Shown here: in pieces, positions 1-10,849 of the stretch | Numbering within the stretch: the first letter of the stretch is position 1 | Layout: every line of letters starts with the position of its first letter | Assembly: GCA_031841125.1 (NCBI GenBank) | Contig: CM063114.1 | Location: forward strand, 38,399,574-38,463,573 | Length of the DNA: 64,000 nucleotides | Direction of reading: 5' to 3' | Origin: Acanthococcus lagerstroemiae | Taxonomy: Eukaryota > Arthropoda > Insecta > Hemiptera > Eriococcidae | Notes under the pieces: generated by a model | What the model saw: only the letters and a program-made list of their open reading frames with translations | Told to the model about the DNA's origin: nothing | Database searches by the model: none | Made by a program: the position numbers and the translations under genes

Positions 1-1374
1 CGCAGTATATTTATTACAAAAATACTGTCGCCAGCACTCAAAATCAAAACCATTTTCATTGTATTCCTTTAAAGTGGGAACCTATCGTCAGATGTCCGCT
101 TTTCATATTTCCGTTTAGTTTTTTCATTGGAGATAACTTAATCGGTAAAAAAGTTGAATGGCGCGATTTAGGAAACGGCGTTATTTCGGAATGAAATTGC
201 TCTCATTCAGCTCACAATTGAGAAAAAATATTCCTGAATACATGAAAAGATAACCAAACGTACACACTTTCAGAAGAAGTGAATGTCATTTACCCTTTAC
301 CAATTTACTATTTTGAAATTTTCGTGTGAAGAATTAGTCCAGGAGAATTAGCTAAAAAAAAGAGGTGTTTGATGGAATTAATTGCAGCGCAGCTGAAACT
401 TGGTACGATGGTTTAGTACTCTCTTCGGAAAAGCCCCGTGATTTCCCCCCTCCCCCGGTGTGAGCATCACCCCTCAGAGTCCAAAAAGTGCCCCCGGAAA
501 CAGTTTTTGGCTTGTATTTAGCTTAAAATTGAGTTATAGGTAAAAATATTTCCTACCAAAATTAAAGAGCGTAAAATTCTCTACAAAACTTATATCTATA
601 TTTTTTTTCGTAAATCCCATGCCAACCAAGATAATCGGCGTTCAAGATCACACAAGCATGAATAAATATGGAGTAACCTACAACGTACGCGATATACGAA
701 TGCTGAAACAATCGCGAAAACACCAGAGCGAAAACTTTAGGGGGCTGAAGCCCCAGCATCTACAATAACTTTATAAAAATCCAGAAATCATAGCCTCCTC
801 CCTAAAAAAAAACAACATAAAAATAGATTTACGAGTATCCCTGTGATACTCCTTTGTAAGAAAAAGAAAGAAAAAAAAAAGTCTTACTGTATTAAGATTA
901 ATTTACAAAATAAAATTTAGGGGGGCTAATTTTGGAAACGAGGGGCTTATCCCCCCCCTAGTCCCCTCCTATTTCCGCACCTGAAAAACACATGATTGGA
1001 TGCATGGAATGTTACATGATATAATTTCAATTTATTGTCTTTATTATTATAAGAATTCATTTTCATGCGAATCTACGTGTATACAATTTTCTACGTTTAA
1101 ACAGCCTCCTCTACACACGCGTGGCTACAAGAGATACCTACTTTACGGCAACCACAAGCTCGTAATCCCGATGTGGAAAACTTTAAATTCGTGTAAACCC
1201 ACTCGAGACCCTCGAAAAATCGACCCTCGTTAGCTCTGTCTCAACCCGGGATGTTTCCCCTCCAGCAGCCAATCAGAGCGCTCCATTCGATGGGAGCCAT
1301 CAGATTAGCCAATCACTGCACTTCATTTACGTGTAGCCCTCTCACTACCCGAGCTATACACTGGTGTGGAGATA

Positions 1375-1660
1375 CCCGTGCTATACCCTTTATGTATGCC
1401 CTTTGTAGATCCGTCGTATAGCCCCTCTGTATGCCTCTAAGTATCCCCTTTGTAAACTGTTGTATAGTCCCTCTGTATACCCTTTGTAGACTCGTTATAT
1501 AGCCCCTCTGTTTCCCTTTGCACGGATCCCCTTTGTAGACCCGTTGTATATTCCTTTGTTTACCCTTGCATGGATCCCCTTTGTAGACCCGCCATATAGC
1601 CCTTCCATATCCCCTTCATGAATCTCCTCTGTAAACCCGAGTAGATCCCCTCTTGTAATT
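1375..1660. repeat. Diverged minisatellite, unit about 30-35 bp
   Basis: Imperfect tandem units built around CCCCTTTGTAGACCCGT and TATAGCCCCTCTGTAT recur roughly every 30-35 bases. Units differ by substitutions and small indels, so the array is old. No coding role is apparent. Confidence 0.75.
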
Positions 1661-3956
1661 CAGATACATATGGGAAGGGATGATGGGCTCTCAGCCAGTT
1701 AAAAAAAGTTTGAACATCCCTTCTATCATGTTGCACTCGTAATTCCCTCAATTCTTTATGATGAGCACTCGTTTCTGGTTGACAATTTGTGAACTTTTCC
1801 ATACCTGAGTTTTGCAATTAGAGAATATTTTTGGGTTTTCGTAACGAAAGAAAAGCTGAAACTGAATCGGTTAGAACCAAAATGGGTTAAGTCCACTTCG
1901 TCTTTTTTGCTTTTTTCACGGATTATAGGGTATTGAAGTATCGCGATCTGCTGGTGTCGTCGAAATTTCGTGAAACAGCTGGGGAAGTGCTTTTTGGCAA
2001 CATCGCTTTCTGTGAATTTTTTGTAAGAATTTTTTTCAAAAAATGGATTTTTTCCAGAAATTGTTTGAAAATGGTGTATTTTAGTTTAAAAAATAAAGAT
2101 AAATGAAAAATTCCGGCCCATCCCCCTCTTTTTGCATTTTTATACCCAAAAAGTGCTATTTTCAAAAACAAAATCGTAATTTTCCAATATAGCTTCAGAA
2201 ATTTTTTTCTTACAAGCAGGGATTTTACTCGACTGGAATGGGACTAAGACTAAAGTGGCCCCTTTATGTCTGGCTACAATGGGAGGGAGGGGGGAAATTC
2301 GAGCCGTAAAAGTGCAAAAAAAGTCGTTCAGAACCAAAAGAGGTTAAGTCCAAAAATTTCGAGCTCTCCCAGCTCCGGCCCATCAAAATCTTATTAGACG
2401 GGACCGGGCTTAAAAGTTGTCTCTTGTGACACTACCACCACCCTGAAGGACGTATTCCACGATTTTCAAATTGTCGAATAAAACAGTTTTTTTCGCTTCT
2501 TGAAAAGTGCGATTTTTGGACTTCACCCCTTTTAGTTCTAACCGATTCAACTATTAAATAGCAGATGGCGTAAACTCATTCATTATTTTTCATTGAAGAA
2601 CTCACAAAGCTGAATTGGAATTCCTTTTTGAAGTTTCCCAATTATTCACCAATATGACTGAACGGTTTCAATCTTTCAATGAAATATCAATCCATGTCTT
2701 CTTAATCGTGTTATGAAACTGTCCAACATTTCTTTTGTGAAGTTTGACAAATCCAAACTGGAATGCTAAAGAATAAGTTGTATCTAAAAATGTGAAAACT
2801 GAACTTTGTACTATTAATGAATGAGAGAAATTGGATTTTTTTTTTTTGTGTTGTCAGGGCAGAGTATTTATAAGGTAACGTGCCACTTATTGGTTTTGGA
2901 ACAATCTCAAAATTCAAAAGAGTTTACGACATAGAAAATTAATACTTATTATCTACCGTTAGTCTTCAAACAACTCGTATTCAAAACCTGAGTAAGATTC
3001 GTTGACAGTTGTATTCACCCCGGAAAAATAATCAAAGAGTTATTACAGGAATTCTGGGGGGAAAACTTCCAGTCCTAAAAAAATTGAACCTAATTTGATA
3101 TTAGGAGTTCTTCATCAGTTCGTTTCTGATTATTCGGCTTGATTCAAGTACAGTTTTGGTCTTTGATTAATTGATCGAAGAGTCCTGACAGATTTTTTTA
3201 TTTTCCAAACATGAAAAATTTGAAAATGGAACTCCTATTGATATCACAACTTTTTGATCAACACTTGTAATGAGTCTTCAAACAACTCAAATGCCAAAAA
3301 TTCAGTAGTAAAATTCATGGAAAATTGTGGCCACCTTGTAAAATGACCAAAGAGCCTTAACCAAAGGGCGTCTTTAAACAACTCGTATACGAAAATTCGG
3401 CAATGTTCGTGAACAGTTTTCCTCTTTGACAACCAATCATGACCAAAATGGAAAAATTTTTAATTCAAAAATTTGACAAACGAGAATCGAAGAGGTGTGT
3501 GGAAGAATGGCATTCGACCAGTGTATATTTCTTATGAGGTGAAGGCCCGTCTTCCACGCAGCTCTTTGATTGAACTGTATTCGATATTAGGAGTCTTCAG
3601 TTAATTCATGCACGAAGATTTTGGTCTCCAGTTCTCTTCGTAATGAAGAAAAAATGATCTACCTACTCAGGAGAAATGGGTTGATGTAAAACTTTGAATT
3701 GTCCCTCCTAAGGATCGTTTCCTCGATCCGTCGCTGTATGACCGGCCGAAATTCCGCTTCGGAATGAGTTGTTCCAATTTGCGAGATTTTCAATGTTCAG
3801 ATGGGGTGACTTCAATCTGCCCTCAACTCACAAATCAAACATGATGCTTTTGCGATGAAATGCATAATTTTTGCCCGGTTAGGCTTACATCAGTACGACC
3901 ATTTCTCATCATCAGCCTGTTCCGTTCGGAGGTAGAAATAAATGTACATTTATGAA

Positions 3957-4313
3957 GAGCTCTGTGAACAGGTACCATATGTCGGAAAATTGAATTCTGC
4001 CTTACAGCACAAAATGCGTTTTCAAGTCGGAAATTCCATTTTTTTCGGATTTCATCGGAAACTGGTTCTAGGCTCACCTGGCCGCAGTGTACAATAGAAA
4101 GTATTCATCTAGGACGTGATATTTCAAGTTTACAGTTCGGAAAGAGTACCATAAGTCGTATCGATTTTGCTTACGTCTCAAACTTCAATCGCATTTATTT
4201 CACTCCGTAGTGAGGCTAGAGACTTGAAATGCGGGTTCCTTTGTGATCTATCAGATTCTACCAAAAACTCAGCACAAGTTCTCCGACTTATGGTACCTTT
4301 TCACAGAACATCT
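3957..4313. repeat. Imperfect inverted repeat, possible decayed MITE
   Basis: The left arm contains CTGTGAACAGGTACCATATG (around 3962). The right arm, reverse-complemented, contains CTGTGAAAAGGTACCATAAG (around 4290-4309), followed by similar TCGGA-containing sequence on both sides. A further copy of the core TACCATAAGTCG lies near 4148. Target duplications were not found. It could be a worn non-autonomous DNA transposon or a local inverted duplication. Confidence 0.5.
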
Positions 4314-5536
4314 CATATTTTCCGATACAGGTCACCAGATTTTCTGTCCAACTAAACAACAGACGGCGCAATTAATGCGCGGTTATTTTAATAACAGACA
4401 CATACAGCTATAAAATGATCTAGTTGTGAGAATTATATACATTCCCTACACTTTGGTCATTTATTCCACGAATACATATTATGCTCGTATTTGACGCACT
4501 TTTCGTAATACCGATAAGTGTGAAACATCTTTGTAAGATAAAATTAGTGTTTTCAAATGCTCGTGTAGTGTAATTGTTGCTGATATGGCTAATTAATTTG
4601 TAATTTTGTTTCGCCGCACGTGTGGTGATAAGAATCGCCAAATAACTGAGATCTTTCGTCGCAATCACGTTGAATATTTGCGACTTACCGCGTTCATTAC
4701 CGGGAAATGTATCATCAAAACAAATATCGGTGATAAGGAAATGAATGATGAAAAGGATGACACGAAGATGTGTCAAAATTCATCGCTACGACTTCCTCTT
4801 CGGTTGTTTACAATTGTTATTGTGGCGGTGCTGACAATCGCACCGTCATTCCTTAAAAAAAAAAAAAAAAAAAAAGCTCTTATTATACTCGTATTTTCTT
4901 TAAAAATAGAAGGGAAAACGTGGCTGATCGAAGGGGAGGGAGAGAGAATGGACGCGATTCCTACTTCTGGCGAAGTGAAAAAAATATTTCTACCCAAAAT
5001 GAGAAATGTTCCAGGAATCACAAGGCCCTAAGGGCGTCATTGCTAGTTTAAGGGGCTGAATTTGGGGGATAATTTCTCCTCATGAGTGACATAATTTTTC
5101 TGCAAAAGTTCACTATTAGTGAAAAATTGTCCTCGGGTAGGAGTCAAGACCATGAAATTCGCCCCATCAAAGAATTCTCGTACCGGGTCTGCCAGGCGTA
5201 TACCTGAGCGTGGGTTGAAAATTTTCAATGGAATAGAATTACGAGTAAAACCTAGTGTGTGCGTTGTGTGGATATGCATAGAGTTGGCTTGAAAACTTGA
5301 AGCAATACACTGGAAGAGGACTGAGCGCGTGGATTTCGTTCGAGGGCTGAAAACAGAATGGTTTGGTTATTATAAGCTTTACAGAATGTTTCACGTGCGT
5401 AACCACCCTTCAACTGGGTATGTGAGAAATTCGTCGCGACAAGCTGTAAATATGTTTGCCTGCTCTGACATTTGAAGGGACAAAAATAGGTACCAGGGAA
5501 ATTATATACAGCATTAATAAAATTTTTTCTCAGCAT

Positions 5537-5590
5537 AAGGGCGGATTCCAGGGCTTGGGTTGAGAGCAAAAATGGAAAAAGAAATACCAT
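5537..5590 (+). mobile_element. 3'-end fragment of the tRNA-derived SINE seen at 62059
   Basis: A 34-base stretch (5537-5570), including GGGCGGATTCCAGGGCTTGG, is identical to the 3' end of the SINE at 62230-62263. It runs into an A-rich tail. The tRNA-like head is absent, as expected from a 5'-truncated or recombined copy. Confidence 0.7.
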
Positions 5591-5629
5591 CCAGTTTTGT
5601 CCTCAAAGAGGGAGAAAAAACTGTCCTTA

Positions 5630-5846
5630 CGAGAGTAGCTCAGATTCTTCATTGCTCATACAAGAATCTTTTTGAATCTCACATACTCTTTAAATGTTTA
5701 AATCTTATCCAAACTTATTCAAGACTCGCTAAAACTGTTCAAATCTGGTTTATGACTCATTATGACGCCTCCAGATTTGATTATGGCTCTTCAGCATACT
5801 ATCAAAACTTTTCAAAACTCGTGTTCTTTAAGACTCGTATAAAGTA
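5630..5846. repeat. Degenerate AAGACT/TTCAAA short repeats
   Basis: Loose 20-30 base units of the type AAGACTCGTTCAAA recur with poor conservation (for example TTCAAGACTCGCTAAAACTG). The mariner at 5847-6778 is inserted within this field, which resumes at 6781-6850. Confidence 0.6.
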
Positions 5847-6778
5847 CAAAGGCTGTTCAATAAGTAATGCCTCCAAGCCCATATCTTGGGAGCCACTAGA
5901 CCTGGAAGAGTGCGCGCATGCTCTTTGGAAAGATAAACTCGTCAGCTTCAAAATGAGGGGTAGATCGGTTCCATATCTGCTTCTGTTCGCGAAGCATGTG
6001 TTCGAAACGAAAATTGGATACTGCCGCTCGGTACATGCAAGTATTTTTTGAGACTCGAAGGTGCTACGCCGGTTGAGATTTTTCGACGATTAAAATCCCG
6101 TTTTGGGGATGAGTGTTTTGATATCAGTGCGGTACGGATGTGGAAAAGGGAAACAAAGGCTGGTGCGTTCAAATTACTGGATAAATCTTGGTCAGGGTGC
6201 CCAAAATTGCCGAAAAGGGATGAAATTGTTGCCAAACTAGATCAAAAATTTCGGGATTTTGAAAAAGGACACCACAATCAATGCTGAGAAGCTTTGTAGG
6301 ATCTTGACAGCCTTATTATGTCGATTAAGCCGCGTTCGACCTGCCTGCGGTATCTGCTTACTGCAACAGGGCAACATGAGGCCGCACGCCGCAGCACGCA
6401 CTAAGTCAGGTTAGAGGAGTCGCACTACAAGATTGTTCCGCACCCTTCTTATGACCCCGACCTTGCTCCTAGTGACTTTTACCTATTCAGGTATCTTGAA
6501 AAATATCTAAATGGTATTGTGTGGTATCGGATGACGAATTGAGAAATCTCAACCGGCGTCATACCTTCAAGCGTCAAAAAATACTTGCACGTACCGAGCG
6601 GCAGTATCCAATTTTCGTTTCGAACACATGCTTCACGAACAAAAGCAGATATGGAACCGATCTACCCCTCATTTTGAAGCTAGCGAGTTTATCTTTCCAA
6701 AGAGCACACGCGCACTCTTCCAGGTCTAGTGGCTCCCAAGATATGGGCTTGAAGGCATTACTTATTGAACAGCCTTTG
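5847..6778 (+). mobile_element. Mariner-like transposon with long TIRs, internally deleted
   Basis: The element is 932 bp and flanked by TA dinucleotides at 5845-5846 and 6779-6780, the expected target duplication. Ends are CAAAGGCTGTTCAATAAGT and its reverse complement. Inverted similarity extends inward about 236 bp on each side (to about 6082 and from about 6543), unusually long for mariner. Between the TIRs is a wrecked transposase (see separate entry). The element can no longer move by itself. Confidence 0.88.
6048..6535 (+). pseudogene. Broken mariner transposase
   Basis: The reading frame from 6048 encodes an N-terminal mariner helix-turn-helix (TPVEIFRRLKSRFGDE, then VRMWKRETKAGAF and SGCPKLPKRDEIVAKL) and stops at 6285-6287. 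About 160 bases on, another frame encodes HPSYDPDLAPSDFYLFRYL (about 6450-6507), the conserved block around the third catalytic acid of the DD34D domain. Most of the catalytic core, with the first two aspartates, is missing. A full mariner transposase is about 340-350 residues, so this is an internally deleted, frameshifted relic. The start overlaps the left TIR. Confidence 0.85.
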
Positions 6779-6859
6779 TAAAACTAGCTAACTAAAATTT
6801 CTTTGTATGAAGACTCTATCAGGCTATTTAAGACTCACTTTATGAAACTTTATTTGCGT

Positions 6860-7180
6860 CTTTTTTTTTTTCTTGCACTCACTGAGCGGAGCTCGTTTCG
6901 AGGCTGTATTATAATATTTTTTGAATTTTTTGTGTAATTACGCGGATTAAAAAAAATATAAAATGAGAAAAAAAACTACTAGATAGAACAATTTGGAAAA
7001 GGAAACTCGGAAATCAAAATACAAAAACAAAATAAAAAGGAATAAGAAAAAAAAACAAAAGAAAAGTAGAAAGGAAACTAGAAAAAAAACGAAAAAAAAA
7101 ACAAGCCATGAAAAAAACTACCGATCCCCGCCCTCATCCGCCGTTTACAAATTAATGAATTGGGAACTAGGGAAATGAAA
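6860..7180. repeat. A-rich low-complexity stretch
   Basis: T-rich at 6858-6873 and strongly A-rich, with Lys-coding (AAAARG)n-like sequence, at 6950-7110. The apparent Lys-rich ORF here is a by-product of base composition. Confidence 0.6.
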
Positions 7181-7289
7181 AGGAATTTTGTTATATTTAT
7201 CCTCAACCAGAAAATTTACTGTTTATTTATTTATTTTCATTTATTTTTTAATGGTATTTATTTATTAGTTGTTGTTTATTTATTTATTT

Positions 7290-8395
7290 AGTGCGTGTTT
7301 ATGCTATAGTAGGCTATTTATAAGTTTTTTTATTTTATTAGTATTTTTTGCTGGGGTACACATGATTTCTGCTTTATGGGATGGACTAAGGCTATTGAAA
7401 AATTAGATGCCCTGATACATATAGTTTTGTTGTCCCCTTGTTGTACTTTTTTTTGGCACCCTAATGTTACAAAGGTTATGCCTAGTTGTTATACTATGAT
7501 TTTTCTGAATGCGTAATAAATTATTAGTTTTCATGTATGTTAAAGTGTTTTTGATATGCAATTTTCGTATGTTTAATAAGTTGGTTATTTTATAGATCTG
7601 AATCGTAGACGTCCTTGGGTGGAAATTAAATATGATTTTTATGATCTTATTTTGAACTATTTGTAAGGGCTTTATTGTTGTTGGATAAGCACTACCCCAT
7701 GCTATTATGACATAGGTAGTTTAATATGGATTGTACTAGCGCATAGTAGACATCATATTTTATTTTAGTGTTTGTTATGTTTCTGATACTTAACATGAAA
7801 TACGTGAGTTTTCTCAGTCTTGATGCCAGACAATTTATTTGGCTTTTCCATGTTAAATTTTTATCTATAATTATGCCCAGATATCAAACTTCATTTACCT
7901 TTTTTATTTGTGGGCAGCTGCAAGTCTGGTGGTAATTTACTTTACAAGATTATATGTGTTGTACCAAATGTGAAGTGGGTTCATTCCGATTTGTAGGGGT
8001 GAATGCTATGAAAGAGTTTAAGATGAACCACTGTTTAATTTTGTTCATTTTGTAATTTGCCATTTCATACACTTGTTCCCAACTCTTTTCTTCTACTATG
8101 AGGGCTGTGTCATCCGCAAATGATATGAGGGAGCATTTTTGGTTTTGCTCTTTTATTAAGTCATTTATATAGATCAGAAATATGATCGGGGATAGAATTG
8201 TTCCTTGCGGGCATCCATCAGTGATTTCCATTTTATCACTTATGTTGTTGCCTAGTTGTACCATTTGTATTCTATTTTTTAGGTAGGACTCAAACCATAT
8301 CTTTACTGTTTCAGTAATACCGCAACATTCTAATTTTTTGATAAATACACTGCTATTCAATATTTTTCATGACTTTCCCAAAATCTACTAGACTT
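7290..8395 (-). mobile_element. Non-LTR retrotransposon relic (jockey/CR1-type reverse transcriptase)
   Basis: On the minus strand the sequence encodes reverse transcriptase motifs in order: KKLECCGITETVKIWFESYL, ITDGCPQGTILSPIIFLIYI and the catalytic ISFADDTALIV block (YADD variant). After a frameshift it continues with the C-terminal YLGIIIDKNLTWKSQINC and LRKLTYFMLSIRN segments near 7750-7870. Endonuclease and ORF1 are absent and the frame is broken several times, so this is a 5'-truncated dead copy. The T-rich (TTTA)n tract near 7210-7270 may be part of its 3' tail. Limits are approximate. Confidence 0.85.
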
Positions 8396-8399
8396 AAAA

Positions 8400-8700
8400 T
8401 TCTTCCATATTTTTTCGAGACAGGTGAACACCCACTTTATCAAGCTCTTTCAAACTTGGTTAACACTTACTAAGACTGTTCATCGGCTTGGATGCTTTTT
8501 GATTCTTTTAGACTTGCTCAAGGCTCTTTAAAACTCTTTTAGACTTGATTAGGACTCTTATTTGATCACGACTCTTGAACGTACCTCAGAATTGTTTGAG
8601 ACTTATCCAAACTTTCTTACGATTTTAGAACCCCTTTCATGTTTGTAACTGAGACTCTAGCAGCCTTATTCAAGACTTTACCATTTCTGAAGAGTTTGAA
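8400..8700. repeat. Degenerate AAGACT/TTCAAA short repeats
   Basis: Same loose repeat style as 5630-5846: recurring GACTTG, GACTCTT and AAACTC words every 20-30 bases. Not individually alignable by eye. Confidence 0.5.
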
Positions 8701-9190
8701 GCTCAATTTTTCTCTTTGAGGGAGACTACTATCCTCATTGCCACCTCGTGTGATCTTAAACAAATTCTGAAGAATTTCTCCCATTCTTGGAATATGCCAT
8801 ATTTGTACCGGGAGTTTCGCATTGTTCCGGCGTATTCCCCGAAATTGGGACATTCGTATGTTGCCTTTGATTTGCTGATATACGGTGAGCTGTGTATTTA
8901 TTCGGCATTGAAGAAAATACTCTCGGTTTGAGTAGCTAATCATCATTTGGTAAAATCGAAGATGACAGCTCAATTCGAGAGTAAATGGCGTCAACCGATA
9001 GTGATATTTATGCGGTTAACTTATTCATATTCCATTTTAGCGGATTCGAAAACTAACGATGACTCTCTTGGATTAAATTATACGAACTTCGAACTCGTAC
9101 TTAAGACGAGCTCAAAAAAATTAATCTAATTGGACGCTTTATCTCGACTTTGTGGCGCGTAATTTTAATAACATTGACGATTTGTTTCAG

Positions 9191-9384
9191 GTTTAGAGCG
9201 AATCGCCGAAGAGTTAATGGGCAGAAGGAGATGGCAACATTACCAACAGCTCTTAATGGAAAATGTTCATTTGAAAGACGAAGACAGACAAATGGAGGAA
9301 AAAGACTGGGAATCATCCGATAAATGTAATTTTTGTGATGAAAGCTCAAATACCTCGCAACAAGCAGTCGATAACATCGTTCCG
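9191..9384 (+). CDS. Eip93F: E93/Eip93F internal coding exon A (N-terminal LCOR-like block)
   Basis: This internal exon encodes about 64 residues of the N-terminal part of the E93/mblk-1 transcription factor. It follows a polypyrimidine acceptor ending TTTGTTTCAG and stops at a CCG|GTACGT donor. The first two bases (GT) complete a codon begun in an upstream exon outside or unseen in the window. Reading then runs LERIAEELMGRRRW, and later EKDWESSDKCNFCDE. The second segment matches the known LCOR/LCORL block in vertebrates (DW..DEKCSFC) by recall, and the helical RIAEELMGRR segment fits insect E93. The exon ends in phase 0, which fits exon B. An internal ATG at 9217 could start a shorter isoform. 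Its role is inferred from the family: an ecdysone-induced nuclear DNA-binding protein that specifies adult development. Confidence is good because splice sites, phase and motif agree. Confidence 0.82.
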
Positions 9385-9814
9385 GTACGTTTTCCATTTC
9401 GTATATTATATTCGTCGTGTTTACATTTTGGTTTAAAATTGTGTGTACGAAGGTACCTAAGCGAAAATTTATACTTGGAGGCCGAGAGTTCACCGGCTAT
9501 ATGTGTACGAGATCAGTTGTATGGCACTACTTCGGTACAGGAATACAAAGTAGTTTTAGTTTTCGTGTACATTCGTATTAATATTCCTCGTGTACAAATA
9601 TTCGAATCGCTTTGCGTCCGAATAAAAAGCTGCGAAATGAACGTAGTTCTGGAACAGAACTGTACGTGACCGCGTGAAATTAATCGGACCGACTTAAACA
9701 ATGGAGCATAGAGGGAAGCTATGGAACCTTCCTTATCTTCTTCCGTCTTCATACTGCAAGCAAATTCTGGACGGACTAGAAAAACACGCGTTTCGAATGA
9801 TGAGAACTTGAATT

Positions 9815-10424
9815 GAAGACCTGACTTCCAAAACGCGCTTGGTCCCGAAAATCGAGTTTTTAGCGCATTCTGGTGGAGGAAGTCAAAAGGCACCTTCCGG
9901 AGTTGGTTTCACGATTTTATCACGACTTGGAGCCAGCTAAATCCTTCTTTTGTTCTTTTTTATTATACTGACTTTCTTGTTTTTTTCAAATTTTACGAAT
10001 GTAAGACTCTTACGACTGTAAGTCCTACTTGCTTTTTCCTGTTCGTGAGGGTACAAGGATGTCTGAAGGGTGGAGGGAGGGGGCGTTGTTCACGTGTGCC
10101 TTGTTCACCGGAATGGTCGTCTCTAAGGTATCTTCCGATTTCCGACACTATCTAGGTCAGAATGTACGAATTTTGACCTTTCACAAGTATGCCATGGTCT
10201 GCCAAAACGAGCTAAGTCCACGACTTGCCCCACTTGCACTCCCATAGCTCGAAGACTGTTCGCCCGCCAACCTTCATACGTAGGTGGTATTAGCATTGAC
10301 ATCTCCTCTTCCCATCCACGCTACTGAATCAGTGTTACCACTTATCGTTCAGTAGTCAGAATGTTTTTTTCGATTCCCAACATTTCGTTTTTGGGATTAA
10401 GCGCGTTTTGGAAGTCACGTCCTC
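9815..10424. mobile_element. Non-autonomous inverted-repeat DNA transposon, copy A
   Basis: Ends are inverted repeats: the left GACCTGACTTCCAAAACGCG (about 9819) and the right, read on the minus strand, GACGTGACTTCCAAAACGCG, continuing CTTRRTCCC. The element is about 610 bp with no supported ORF. Its internal segment CTAAGTCCACGACTTGCCCC (about 10213) and CTTCCCATCCACGCTACTGA (about 10309) match copy B at 48533-49424 in the opposite orientation. No clean target duplication was seen. The superfamily is not assigned. Confidence 0.75.
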
Positions 10425-10849
10425 ATTAATCATTTTGCTATTTCGCGAAAGAAGCGTGATACGAAGAAATTAATAATAAAAGTTGTTCCTCTCTCCACCA
10501 ACAGAGTGCGATTCCGCGTTATGAAATCGTCACCCACCGGCGGGTGACAGCCGTGGGCTCACGGGAGCCTTCGGGATCAGGGTACTTATCTCCTGCCAAG
10601 AAAGGTCGAGAATACGTTTCAAACCTTGCATATCAAGTTACAGTCATCCACGTTTCCTACAACCCTCGCTACAGCACATTTACAAACCTTCAGTGTCACC
10701 CACTGGTGAGTGACATGTCACTGTTTTGAACGCTATCCTAAAAAGTAGCTCGGCACTTAACGTATTAGAACCTTCCATCTCGCGTAGAGTTCCCTACCAT
10801 AGTCAATTTTTTTTAAACATGCTCTTATACTCAGCGAGGTTACTCTATT

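Larger units (their letters stand above)
1..9190. other. Upstream intronic DNA of E93; no gene seen
   Basis: Exon A is internal (it starts mid-codon after a 3' splice site), so this stretch should be intronic. Besides the separately listed repeats, it holds AT-rich diverged noncoding DNA. Purine/pyrimidine-skewed G- or C-rich patches at 430-500 and 910-985 look like worn MITE ends (for example CCTATTTCCGCACCTG near 968). Short ORFs have no recognisable domain. Part of 4600-5030 reads open only because of a poly-A run at about 4856-4875. The 250 bases before exon A look unique. Confidence 0.45.

Noticed and set aside
4606..5031. 141-codon ORF
   Set aside because: It reads through a poly-A run as poly-Lys and has no domain.
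6993..7178. Lys-rich 61-codon ORF
   Set aside because: Direct product of an A-rich low-complexity stretch.
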